The translations under genes were made by a program, and so were the position numbers. From assembly GCF_034387475.1 (NCBI RefSeq), contig NZ_JAXCIL010000001.1:2356001-2420000 (forward strand): a DNA stretch of 64,000 nt. The letters run 5' to 3'. Source of the stretch: Pseudomonas sp. Teo4 (GTDB lineage: Bacteria > Pseudomonadota > Gammaproteobacteria > Pseudomonadales > Pseudomonadaceae). Below are positions 57,220-64,000 of the stretch, in pieces; positions within the stretch are counted from its first letter, which is position 1; every line of letters begins with the position of its first letter. The notes below the pieces were generated by a model. That model ran no database searches. It was not told the origin of the DNA and saw nothing but the letters and a program-made list of their open reading frames with translations.

Positions 57220-58035
57220 ATGAGCGATTTCAGCACCCTCGAACTGGTCAAGGACCCGCGCGGCTTCGCCACCCTGTGGCTGAGCCGCGCGGACAAGAAC
57301 AATGCCTTCAACGCGCAGATGATTGGCGAGCTGATCATCGCCCTGGACCAGCTCGGCGAAGACCCGGGCCTGCGTTTCCTGCTGCTGCGCGGTCGTGGCC
57401 GGCATTTCAGCGCCGGCGCCGACCTGGCCTGGATGCAACAATCGGCGCAGTTGGACTTCAATGCCAACCTCAACGATGCCCATGAACTGGGCGAACTGAT
57501 GTATGCCCTGCACCGGCTCAAGGCCCCAACCCTGGCCGTGGTGCAAGGCGCGGCCTTTGGCGGCGCGCTCGGCCTGATCAGCTGCTGCGACATGGCCATC
57601 GGCGCCGAAGACGCCCAGCTGTGCCTGTCGGAAGTCCGTATCGGCCTGGCGCCGGGCGTCATCAGCCCGTTCGTGGTCAAGGCCATCGGCGAGCGCGCCG
57701 CGCGCCGCTATGCCCTGACCGCCGAGCGCTTCAGTGGCGTACGTGCCCGTGAACTGGGCCTGTTGGCCGAGGTGTACCCGGCGGCCGAGCTTGATCAGCA
57801 GGTCGAGGCCTGGGTCGACAACCTGCTGCAGAACAGCCCGCAAGCACTGCGCACCACCAAGGACCTGCTGCAAGAGGTCGACGCTGGCGAGCTCAGCCCT
57901 GCCCTGCGTCGCTACTGCGAGAACACCATTGCCCGCATCCGCGTCAGCCCCGAAGGCCAGGAAGGCCTGCGCGCCTTCCTGGAAAAACGCCGACCCGCCT
58001 GGCAAACCGACGACAAGAAGGAGTCGCGCCCATGA
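57220..58035 (+). CDS. liuC: 3-methylglutaconyl-CoA hydratase
   Basis: 271 residues, crotonase fold: 'DPRGFATLWLSRADKNNAFNAQM', oxyanion loop 'GRHFSAGADLAWMQ' and 'VQGAAFGGALGLISCCDMAIG', then 'LCLSEVRIGLAPGVISPFVVKAIG'. The catalytic glutamate is in 'SEVRIGL'. It hydrates 3-methylglutaconyl-CoA to HMG-CoA. Its position between the two carboxylase genes is typical of liu clusters. The stop overlaps liuD (ATGA). Confidence 0.93.
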   Translation: MSDFSTLELVKDPRGFATLWLSRADKNNAFNAQMIGELIIALDQLGEDPGLRFLLLRGRGRHFSAGADLAWMQQSAQLDFNANLNDAHELGELMYALHRLKAPTLAVVQGAAFGGALGLISCCDMAIGAEDAQLCLSEVRIGLAPGVISPFVVKAIGERAARRYALTAERFSGVRARELGLLAEVYPAAELDQQVEAWVDNLLQNSPQALRTTKDLLQEVDAGELSPALRRYCENTIARIRVSPEGQEGLRAFLEKRRPAWQTDDKKESRP

Positions 58036-59984
58036 GCCGCCCCACATTGACCACCCTGCTGGTCGCCAACCGCGGCGAAATCGCCTGCCGGGTGATGCGC
58101 ACCGCCAAGGCCATGGGCCTGACCACCGTCGCCGTGCACAGCGCCACCGACCGCGACGCCCGCCACAGCCGTGAAGCGGATATCCGCGTCGACCTGGGCG
58201 GCACCAAGGCCGCCGAGAGCTACCTGGTGATCGACAAGCTGCTGGCTGCCGCCAAGGCCAGCGGCGCCCAGGCCATCCACCCGGGCTACGGTTTCCTGTC
58301 CGAAAACGCCACCTTCGCCCGGGCCATCGAACAAGCCGGGCTGATCTTCCTCGGCCCACCGGCCAGCGCCATCGATGCCATGGGCAGCAAGTCGGCGGCC
58401 AAGGCATTGATGGAAGCCGCTGGTGTGCCGCTGGTGCCCGGCTACCATGGCGAAGCCCAGGACCTGGAAACCTTCCGCGCCGCCGCCGAACGCATCGGCT
58501 ACCCGGTGCTGCTCAAAGCCAGCGCGGGCGGCGGTGGCAAGGGCATGAAAGTGGTCGAGGACGAGAGCCAGCTGGCCGACTCCCTGGCTTCGGCCCAGCG
58601 CGAAGCACAATCGTCGTTCGGCGACTCGCGCATGCTGGTTGAAAAGTACGTGCTCAAGCCGCGCCATGTGGAAATCCAGGTGTTCGCCGACCAGCACGGC
58701 AACTGCCTGTACTTGAACGAACGTGATTGCTCGATCCAACGTCGCCACCAGAAAGTAGTCGAGGAAGCCCCTGCGCCGGGCCTCTCCCCGCAGCTGCGCC
58801 AAGCCATGGGCGAGGCCGCTGTGCGTGCGGCCCAGGCCATCGGCTACGTGGGCGCAGGCACCGTGGAGTTCCTGCTCGATGCCCGTGGCGAGTTCTTCTT
58901 CATGGAGATGAACACCCGCCTGCAGGTGGAACACCCGGTCACCGAAGCCATCACCGGCCTGGACCTGGTGGCCTGGCAGATCCGCGTGGCGTGCGGTGAG
59001 CCGCTGCCCATCACCCAGGCCGAAGTGCCGCTGGTGGGCCATGCCATCGAAGTGCGCCTGTACGCCGAGGACCCGGCCAACGAGTTCCTGCCGGCCACCG
59101 GCACCCTTGCGCTTTACCGCGAGTCGGCACCGGGCGAAGGGCGCCGGGTGGACAGCGGCGTCAGCGAAGGCGATGTGGTTTCGCCGTTCTACGACCCGAT
59201 GCTGGGCAAGCTGATTGCCTGGGGCCAGGACCGCGAACAGGCGCGCCTGCGTTTGCTGGCGATGCTCGACGAGTTCGCCATCGGCGGCCTGAAAACCAAC
59301 ATCGCCTTCCTGCGGCGCATTCTCGCGCACCCGGCGTTCGCCGAGGCCGAGCTCGATACCGGGTTCATCCCTCGCCATCAAGATGTATTGCTACCTGCGC
59401 CACAGCCATTGCCCGCCACGTTCTGGGAAGCTGCGGCCGAGGCCTGGTTGCAAGGCCAGGCGCCGAACGAGCGCGCCGATGATGCCGGTTCGCCCTGGCG
59501 TGAACACAACGGCCTGCGCCTGGGGCTGCCGGCCCGCAGCAGCCTGCACCTGGTGAGTGGCGGACAGGACCAGGCCGTCGCCCTGGAGCGCAACGCTGCA
59601 TCGGCCTGGCAGTTGGATGGCGAGCAGTTGTGCCAAGACCGCGATGGCATGCGCCGCCTGCACCTGGCGGTGCGCAAAGGTGGCACGCTGTACCTGCGCT
59701 GGGACGGTGAAGTGCATGCCGTCGAGGCCTTCGACCCGATCGCCGAGGCCGAAGCCAGCCATAGCCACCAAGGTGGTCTGGGTGCACCCATGAACGGCAG
59801 CATCGTGCGCGTGCTGGTCGAACCGGGCCAGGTGGTGGAGACAGGCACTGCCCTGGTGGTGCTGGAGGCGATGAAGATGGAACACAGCATCCGCGCCCCG
59901 CACGCTGGGACGGTGAAGGCACTGTTCTGTCAGGAAGGGGATATGGTCAGCGAAGGGACCGTGCTGGTCGAGCTGACGGAGTGA
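58032..59984 (+). CDS. liuD: 3-methylcrotonyl-CoA carboxylase, biotin-containing subunit
   Basis: 650 residues. Biotin carboxylase domain about 1-450 ('LLVANRGEIACRVMRTAKAMG', 'AIHPGYGFLSENATFA', ATP-grasp 'LLKASAGGGGKGMKVV', 'EMNTRLQVEHPVTEAITG'), a linker/BT domain, and a C-terminal biotin carrier domain with the biotinylated lysine in 'VVLEAMKMEHSI' (Lys615). It carboxylates biotin with ATP and bicarbonate and hands it to LiuB. Start set by overlap with liuC. liuE (HMG-CoA lyase) does not follow; the next 360 bases are a large inverted repeat. Confidence 0.95.
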   Translation: MSRPTLTTLLVANRGEIACRVMRTAKAMGLTTVAVHSATDRDARHSREADIRVDLGGTKAAESYLVIDKLLAAAKASGAQAIHPGYGFLSENATFARAIEQAGLIFLGPPASAIDAMGSKSAAKALMEAAGVPLVPGYHGEAQDLETFRAAAERIGYPVLLKASAGGGGKGMKVVEDESQLADSLASAQREAQSSFGDSRMLVEKYVLKPRHVEIQVFADQHGNCLYLNERDCSIQRRHQKVVEEAPAPGLSPQLRQAMGEAAVRAAQAIGYVGAGTVEFLLDARGEFFFMEMNTRLQVEHPVTEAITGLDLVAWQIRVACGEPLPITQAEVPLVGHAIEVRLYAEDPANEFLPATGTLALYRESAPGEGRRVDSGVSEGDVVSPFYDPMLGKLIAWGQDREQARLRLLAMLDEFAIGGLKTNIAFLRRILAHPAFAEAELDTGFIPRHQDVLLPAPQPLPATFWEAAAEAWLQGQAPNERADDAGSPWREHNGLRLGLPARSSLHLVSGGQDQAVALERNAASAWQLDGEQLCQDRDGMRRLHLAVRKGGTLYLRWDGEVHAVEAFDPIAEAEASHSHQGGLGAPMNGSIVRVLVEPGQVVETGTALVVLEAMKMEHSIRAPHAGTVKALFCQEGDMVSEGTVLVELTE

Positions 59985-60033
59985 AGTAAGGGGTGTTGTA
60001 AGCGTTCGCCATTACATTTTTGGCGTTTTCGAG

Positions 60034-60254
60034 ATCGAGCGCCGCCCGCGCGGCGCATCGCGAGCAAGGCTCGCTCCTACGTTTGTTTACGGCCAATAAC
60101 GCCTGTGACAGGCGCGCGCGACCGCCTTGTGCGTACGACGCGATATCAAGCCATGCGCCAAGGCGTTCGCGCGCAAATTCCACAGGCATAACTGGCCCGA
60201 AACAAACGTAGGAGCGAGCCTTGCTCGCGATGCGCCGCGCGGGCGGCGCTCGAT
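60034..60254. repeat. 221-bp near-palindrome with perfect 55-bp outer arms
   Basis: Bases 60034-60088 are the exact reverse complement of 60200-60254. The inner part continues the symmetry imperfectly: GCGCGCGACCGCCTTG (60113-60129 region) against CAAGGCGTTCGCGCGC, and GCCTGTG against CACAGGC, with GATATC at the centre (60142-60147). The arms contain smaller palindromes (GCGCCGC.GCGGCGC and GCGAGC.GCTCGC). No transposase is nearby. It occupies the 364-base gap between liuD and the repressor gene, in which no other gene is seen. Confidence 0.85.
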
Positions 60255-60348
60255 TTGCGCCCCACCTCAAAACCCAAGTCAGGCCACTTCTGCAAAATTG
60301 CGTAAAGAACCCGAAGTAAGCGCGGACTTCTGTACGCCCCCCGGCAAC

Positions 60349-61002
60349 CTAGAAGGCCCCGTGCACCCGCACGACCACCCCCAGAAACTCGCAGCCGTCT
60401 TCGCACAGAACGGTCGGATAACGCGTATTCAGGGGCCTCAACATGCGCTCCCCGCCTTCCTCGATCAATTGTCGGAACACCGGCGAACGCCCCGGCTGGC
60501 GCGCAATCACCAACCTGCCAGGCTCTGCCTTCAAGCCCGTATCCACCAGCACGCGCATGCCCTCAGGCACACTCTTGCCACTGGCCGCATTCATCGAATC
60601 GTTTTCCACCGCCAGCCAGAACGCATTGCCTGCTGGCATGTAATCCGTCTGCTCGTGGGATTCGCCCGTCTCAGGCAAGGGCCCCTGCAAGTCAGCCCAC
60701 GTCAGCACCGGAAAGCGAAAGCTTGCATAAAGCAACGCTTCGCCCGACACCGGCTGTTCAACCGCATAGCTCCCAGGGGCTTCACACACAATGTCACGCT
60801 CAACCACCATGACTTGCGCTTCCAGAAACACCAGCCCAAGTTTTTCGAGTTTCTCGTTGATGGTTTCCAGCGTCGGCCGCCGCGTGCCACGCAGCCAATG
60901 ACCCACACCGCCCTGCGTCATGCCCAGGCGTTCGGCCAGCTTGAGCTGGCTGAGGTTGTGTTCGCGCTTGTAGCGCTTGAGAAATGCGTTCCAGTTTTCC
61001 AT
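60349..61002 (-). CDS. HTH-XRE/S24-type repressor with arginine at the catalytic lysine position
   Basis: 217 residues from the ATG at 61002. An N-terminal XRE helix-turn-helix (about 8-50: 'YKREHNLSQLKLAERLGMTQ', 'GGVGHWLRGTRRPTLETI') is joined to a C-terminal LexA/CI-like S24 domain with the nucleophile serine in 'VENDSMNAA' (Ser136). At the lysine position of the Ser-Lys dyad (K in LexA 'VTVKRL') this protein has 'PVFRQL', i.e. Arg177, and no Ala-Gly pair is seen at the expected cleavage distance. It may be a non-cleaving regulator. It is divergent from the small gene at 61133; their shared region contains four AATACAGA-like half-sites. Confidence 0.85.
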   Translation of the reverse strand: MENWNAFLKRYKREHNLSQLKLAERLGMTQGGVGHWLRGTRRPTLETINEKLEKLGLVFLEAQVMVVERDIVCEAPGSYAVEQPVSGEALLYASFRFPVLTWADLQGPLPETGESHEQTDYMPAGNAFWLAVENDSMNAASGKSVPEGMRVLVDTGLKAEPGRLVIARQPGRSPVFRQLIEEGGERMLRPLNTRYPTVLCEDGCEFLGVVVRVHGAF

Positions 61003-61020
61003 GAGCGGCAACAATACGGA

Positions 61021-61079
61021 CTGTATTATTCGCAGCAATACACAATCTGAATTATTTATTTGAGCATAGCCAATACAGA
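61021..61079. promoter_or_regulatory. Four AATACAGA-like half-sites, candidate operators of the S24 repressor
   Basis: CTGTATT (61021-61027) faces AATACAC (61037-61043), and TCTGAATT (61046-61053) faces AATACAGA (61072-61079). All lie in the region between the divergent repressor gene and the gene at 61133. Confidence 0.4.
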
Positions 61080-61132
61080 TTGACCTATCCTGTGATTTCA
61101 GTGTGTTTGAAGGGAAATCAAAAGGTATCGCG

Positions 61133-61444
61133 ATGAAACCAACGAAAAAAGACGAAACAGATCTCGACAGCGAAGCCGCCCGTCGTGCGCTCGACTACTA
61201 CCTGAATCCCAACCCCACGCGCCCTAGTGCCCAGAACAAGATCTGGACCTTGCACGAGGGCGTCACGGGCGAACAGGCACAGGAACACGCCATCGCCCTG
61301 CTGCGCTGCGCAGCGGCCACGGCTCAGGAAACCGCCCAGCACCAGCAAGGCACCCAGCGGGAGTTGACGTTCGCATTGATGCACATGATGGACATGGCCA
61401 GGGCGCTGCTAGAACACAAGCGCGCGGTGCAGACAGGCCTTTAG
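61133..61444 (+). CDS. Small DUF6124/DUF3077-like protein
   Basis: 103 residues from the ATG at 61133 (AAAGG upstream). 'SEAARRALDYYLNP', 'WTLHEGVTGEQAQEHAIALLRCAAATAQE' and 'LTFALMHMMDMARALLEHK' resemble small helical Pseudomonas proteins annotated as DUF6124/DUF3077. No enzymatic motif is seen and function is unknown. It is divergent from the S24-type repressor, which probably controls it. Confidence 0.65.
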   Translation: MKPTKKDETDLDSEAARRALDYYLNPNPTRPSAQNKIWTLHEGVTGEQAQEHAIALLRCAAATAQETAQHQQGTQRELTFALMHMMDMARALLEHKRAVQTGL

Positions 61445-61517
61445 CCTCGGATGAGGTAGGGAGAAACGTGATAGCCACGTCACGGCAAAGGCCCCGATTG
61501 CCGGGACCAGGAGCGCA

Positions 61518-61539
61518 CCGGTAAAACTTTTTTACCGGA
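61518..61539. terminator. Inverted repeat upstream of the prrF promoter
   Basis: CCGGTAAA (from about 61519) and TTTACCGG (to about 61538) enclose a short T-rich loop, giving a stem-loop about 75 bases after the gene ending at 61444 and just before the prrF -35. It could end that gene's transcript. Confidence 0.4.
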
Positions 61540-61554
61540 TAAGTGAAAATTCAT

Positions 61555-61584
61555 TTGACTGGCAAATGATAACGATTATTATTG
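61555..61584 (+). promoter_or_regulatory. prrF promoter with overlapping Fur box
   Basis: -35 TTGACT (61555-61560), 16-base spacer and -10 TATTAT (61577-61582). A Fur box, AAATGATAACGATTATTATT, covers 61564-61583, i.e. the spacer and the -10. This means repression by Fur with iron and expression under iron limitation. Confidence 0.88.
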
Positions 61585-61588
61585 CACT

Positions 61589-61699
61589 CAGCTGATCGCG
61601 AGATCTGCTGGATAACCTGGAGCTTAGGTCGCTCTCAGATTATCTCCTCATCAGGCTAATCACGGTTTTTGACCCGGCTTTTTGCCGGGTCTTTTTTTT
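61589..61699 (+). ncRNA. prrF: PrrF iron-responsive small RNA
   Basis: The transcript would begin near 61589 and end at a rho-independent terminator (GACCCGGC, TTTTT, GCCGGGTC, then eight T residues, 61671-61699), about 110 nt. The central segment around 61633-61665, including TCTCAGATTATCTCCTCATC, is the conserved PrrF core that pairs with mRNAs such as sodB and other iron-protein genes. PrrF acts with Hfq to lower synthesis of non-essential iron proteins under iron starvation. Only one copy is present here, unlike the tandem pair of P. aeruginosa; other pseudomonads carry separate loci (recollection). Confidence 0.93.
61671..61699 (+). terminator. Rho-independent terminator of prrF
   Basis: GACCCGGC / GCCGGGTC stem with a five-T loop, followed by eight T residues. 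Confidence 0.92.
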
Positions 61700-61796
61700 G
61701 GCTCTTCAGGCTAATGAAGATCGTTGAATGGCCGGCATGATAGCAAAAATGTTTCAGACCGTGAACGCTCATTACAAAAGTTTGCGGAATCAGCAC

Positions 61797-61816
61797 TTGA
61801 GAATCAATCTCGTTTC
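61797..61816. promoter_or_regulatory. Candidate Fur box upstream of the sigma4-DUF4880 hybrid gene
   Basis: TTGAGAATCAATCTCGTTTC resembles the Pseudomonas Fur site found before fecI-type genes (GAGAAT.ATT.TC). It is 67 bases upstream of the ATG at 61883. Confidence 0.45.
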
Positions 61817-61882
61817 GAATACTCTGATTTCGCATCAAGGAAGATGCCCCCACCCCTTCCCCTCTTGAGCAAGGAGCCGTCC

Positions 61883-62398
61883 ATGAGCCGTTTGCTGCTG
61901 CCCCTTGAACACGGCCCACACGCCGTCGATGCGCCCGCCGACGATGCCCTTCTGCATGGCCTGAAGCGCCTGCCGCGACGCGTGCAACAAGTCTTCCTGC
62001 TCAATCGTCTCGACCAGCTCGATTTCGCCGGCATCGCCGCCCGCCTCGGCCTGCCACTGACCAGCGTCGAGCGACACATGAAGCAGGCACTGCAGACCGC
62101 ACGTCCCCAGGGCGACGAACTGGCAAGCATTGCTGGGCACTGGTATGTGCGCCTGCAGACCCCACAGGTAAGCGCCTGCGAACGCATTGATTTCCGCCGT
62201 TGGCTCGACGCCGACCCTGCACATTTGCAGGCCTTCCACGATACCGAACTGTGCTGGCGCAGCCTTTTGGCACCGGCGCGTGAACTCGGGCATGACGGCT
62301 GGTATCGGCAAGGTCGCGCGGCGCTCTCGCTGGGCGGGTGTTCGATAGCGCTTGGCCTTGGCGTGGCTGCGTTGCTGCTGTTCGGCTTTGCTGCCTGA
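61883..62398 (+). CDS. Hybrid of sigma-70 region 4 and FecR-type DUF4880 domain with one membrane helix
   Basis: 171 residues from the ATG at 61883 (AAGGAG 7 bases upstream). Residues about 24-72 form an ECF sigma region 4: 'LKRLPRRVQQVFLLNRLDQLDFAGIAARLG' and 'LPLTSVERHMKQAL'. There is no region 2, so it cannot act as a normal sigma factor. Residues about 80-125 match the DUF4880 N-terminal part of FecR anti-sigma factors ('ASIAGHWYVRLQTPQ', 'IDFRRWLDADPAHLQAFHD'). Residues 149-170 ('LSLGGCSIALGLGVAALLLF') are a likely membrane helix, and the protein ends there, so the periplasmic FecR sensor is missing. It lies directly after prrF with a candidate Fur box. It may bind DNA or a sigma factor at the membrane; role unknown. 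Confidence 0.75.
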   Translation: MSRLLLPLEHGPHAVDAPADDALLHGLKRLPRRVQQVFLLNRLDQLDFAGIAARLGLPLTSVERHMKQALQTARPQGDELASIAGHWYVRLQTPQVSACERIDFRRWLDADPAHLQAFHDTELCWRSLLAPARELGHDGWYRQGRAALSLGGCSIALGLGVAALLLFGFAA

Positions 62399-62479
62399 GC
62401 AGCATCGTCACAGCCCAGACACGCAATCGAACGGGCGTGCTCGCGGCACCCCCGCCTCCGTTCAATTCGCGCCTGCCCC

Positions 62480-63520
62480 TCAAATACGCGCATCGCGCCG
62501 GCCGATGCCCTGCAACAGCACCGCAACCACGATGATCGCGCCCTTGATGACCTGCTGCGGGTAGGCCGGCACGCTGAGCAGGTTCATGATATTGCCGATC
62601 AACCCCAGCACCAGGACGCCTACCACGGTGTAAAACAGGCTGCCCTTGCCGCCCGACAACAGCGCCCCGCCAATCACACAGGCGGCGATGGCGTCCAGTT
62701 CGAGGGCCAACCCGGCGTTGGGCGTGGCCACCCCGGATCGCGAGGCAATCACCACCCCGGCCAGGGCGCTGAGGCCGCCGCAGAGGGCATAGGCCGCCAG
62801 TTTGTAGCGCTCCACGGCAATACCGGCCAGACGCACGGCGGTCTCGTTGCTGCCGCTGGCCACGATCAAACGGCCAAAGGCGTTGTAGCGCAGCACCAGG
62901 GCGAACCCGACGACCACCCACAGCGCCAGCCACACCGGCCATGGCACCCCGAACAACGGGTCGGCCAAGCGCCCAAAATCGCGCAACAAGGCGGCAGCGG
63001 GCTGGTCATCGGCCAACCGTTGTGGCTGCCCGTTGGACAGCATGAACGCCAGCCCACGTGCCATGGTCATCATCGCCAGGGTGGCAATGAACGGCGCCAT
63101 GCGCAGGTAGGCAACGAAAGTGCCGGTCACCAGCCCCATGAGTACGCCTGACGCCACTGCGATGGCCAGCGCCAGCAGCAGGCCGCCCGTGCCTGTGACC
63201 GGCAGCACGTTCAGGCTCATGGCCACGACGATGCCGCCCACCGCCGCCACGGAAGCCACCGACAGGTCGATGCCAGCGGTGAGGATGACGATGAGCATGC
63301 CGATACTCACCAGCATCAGCGGGGTCAGTTGGCGCAGCAGGTTGCCCAGGTTCTGCCAGGTGAAGAAGTCCGCCGACAGGCTGCTGGCCACCACGACCAG
63401 CACCAGCAGCATGACCAGTGCGTTATGCCGCAAAAATGCCCGGCGCCAATCCAGACGCCTGTCCTTGCCAGGTTCGCCGGGCAAATTTTCGACCGTGAGC
63501 TTACTCAGGTTGTCATGCAT
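62480..63520 (-). CDS. Ribose-type sugar ABC transporter permease
   Basis: 346 residues, RbsC family: about eight to ten membrane helices, with 'NLLRQLTPLMLVSIGMLIVILTAGIDLSVASVAAVGGIV', 'RMAPFIATLAMMTMARGLAFMLSNGQP', 'YNAFGRLIVASGSNETAVRLAGIAVERYK' and 'AGVVIASRSGVATPNAGLALELDAIAACVIGG'. It forms the inner-membrane channel for a sugar or sugar-like substrate. Its start overlaps the end of the ATPase gene by 8 bases. Substrate cannot be assigned because the binding protein is outside the window. Confidence 0.92.
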   Translation of the reverse strand: MHDNLSKLTVENLPGEPGKDRRLDWRRAFLRHNALVMLLVLVVVASSLSADFFTWQNLGNLLRQLTPLMLVSIGMLIVILTAGIDLSVASVAAVGGIVVAMSLNVLPVTGTGGLLLALAIAVASGVLMGLVTGTFVAYLRMAPFIATLAMMTMARGLAFMLSNGQPQRLADDQPAAALLRDFGRLADPLFGVPWPVWLALWVVVGFALVLRYNAFGRLIVASGSNETAVRLAGIAVERYKLAAYALCGGLSALAGVVIASRSGVATPNAGLALELDAIAACVIGGALLSGGKGSLFYTVVGVLVLGLIGNIMNLLSVPAYPQQVIKGAIIVVAVLLQGIGRRDARI

Positions 63521-64000
63521 GTTGTTCCACTCCCATCGCCAGACAGATCATTGCGTGTTCTTCGATCGCGGCGCCGCGCAGCTCGCCGGCAACAGCGCCA
63601 TCGCGCATCACCAGGACCCGGTCGCACATGCCGATCAATTCGGTCATTTCCGAGGACACCAGCACGATCGCCACGCCTGCCTCGGCCAGTTCATTGATTA
63701 CCCGGTAGATCTCGATACGCGCACCGATGTCCACACCCCGGGTCGGCTCGTCGAGAATCAGCACCCTGCAGCCAGCGTCGACCCATTTCATCAGTGCCAC
63801 CTTCTGCTGGTTGCCACCGGACAGGTCCCCCACCGCCTGTTCGATCGAGCCGGTTTTCAGCCGCAGCTGTCGGCGCAGCGCTTCGACCCCGGCCCGCTCG
63901 CGAGCGCCGTCGATCCAGCCGCCACGGCCGATGTAGGGCGAGCCGGGACGCAGCGCGGCGTTGACGCGAATCGACATCTCCAGCAAGACGCCTTGCTGCT
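63513..64000 (-). CDS. Ribose-type sugar ABC transporter ATPase, C-terminal part
   Basis: The gene runs off the right edge; the frame is open to 64000 (a TTG at 63986 is internal). About 160 residues are visible, the second nucleotide-binding domain of an RbsA/XylG/MglA-type two-domain ATPase: signature 'DLSGGNQQKVALMKWVDAGCRVLILDEPTRGVDIGAR', D-loop and the H/S-loop 'VLVSSEMTELIGMCDRVLVMRDG'. The Q-Q-K after LSGGN is typical of this family. It powers the permease at 62480-63520. Confidence 0.92.
   Translation of the reverse strand, partial: QQGVLLEMSIRVNAALRPGSPYIGRGGWIDGARERAGVEALRRQLRLKTGSIEQAVGDLSGGNQQKVALMKWVDAGCRVLILDEPTRGVDIGARIEIYRVINELAEAGVAIVLVSSEMTELIGMCDRVLVMRDGAVAGELRGAAIEEHAMICLAMGVEQHA

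Noticed and set aside
55675..58407. 910-codon open frame antisense to liuB, liuC and liuD
   Set aside because: Codon structure follows the sense genes, there is no start signal, and composition is that of a high-GC antisense frame.

Overview
The window is GC-rich DNA from a fluorescent pseudomonad, most likely of the Pseudomonas putida group. The reasons are a recognisable PrrF iron-responsive small RNA with an overlapping Fur box, repeated paired REP elements (core GCCGGCAAGCCGGCTCC), the leucine/isovalerate (liu) cluster, and the Pseudomonas-type GlgE/TreS-maltokinase/TreYZ alpha-glucan and trehalose genes. Species assignment is inference; no rRNA or tRNA gene was seen.

Layout. 1-8520: ordinary chromosomal genes, namely a GlcG-type protein end, an aminotransferase divergent from a MarR regulator with a double operator, malate dehydrogenase, a TehA/SLAC1 transporter, a GlxA-type AraC regulator, a SugE-like exporter with an AhpD-like protein, a MocR regulator and a LOG-family phosphoribohydrolase. 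8521-19873: first half of an alpha-glucan/trehalose locus (glgA-treZ-malQ-treY, a DUF2934 protein, glgX). 20243-44164: a type VI secretion system (T6SS) preceded by a stand-alone autotransporter-like barrel. tssM-tssA-tagO run leftward; tssB-C-E-F-G, an FHA protein, tssJ-K-L, hcp, vgrG, a DUF4123 adaptor, a VasX-like pore-forming effector, a membrane immunity candidate and a PAAR tip run rightward. 44224-51927: second half of the glucan locus (glgE-treS/maltokinase-glgB, leftward). 52400-59984: an acyl-CoA synthetase divergent from liuA-B-C-D, with two palindromic operators between them. 60034-60254: a very large inverted repeat. 60349-62398: an S24-type repressor and its divergent partner, PrrF, and an unusual hybrid of sigma region 4 with a FecR-type N-terminal domain. 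62480-64000: the end of a ribose-type ABC transporter operon.

How the genes work together. GlgA makes linear glucan; TreY and TreZ turn glucan ends into trehalose; TreS/maltokinase turns trehalose into maltose-1-phosphate; GlgE puts that back on glucan; GlgB and GlgX add and trim branches; MalQ recycles short maltodextrins. The T6SS encodes a sheath, baseplate, membrane complex, tube, spike and cargo, but no ClpV ATPase is present in the window. LiuA-D carry isovaleryl-CoA to 3-hydroxy-3-methylglutaryl-CoA.

The strongest leads are: (1) an AT-rich block that starts inside the effector gene and ends inside its immunity gene, looking like a swapped toxin/immunity cassette; (2) the sigma4-DUF4880 membrane hybrid next to PrrF; (3) a four-cysteine tail on VgrG; (4) a T6SS without ClpV lying inside the glucan/trehalose locus; (5) a 221-bp near-palindrome after liuD; (6) an S24 repressor with arginine at the usual catalytic lysine position.
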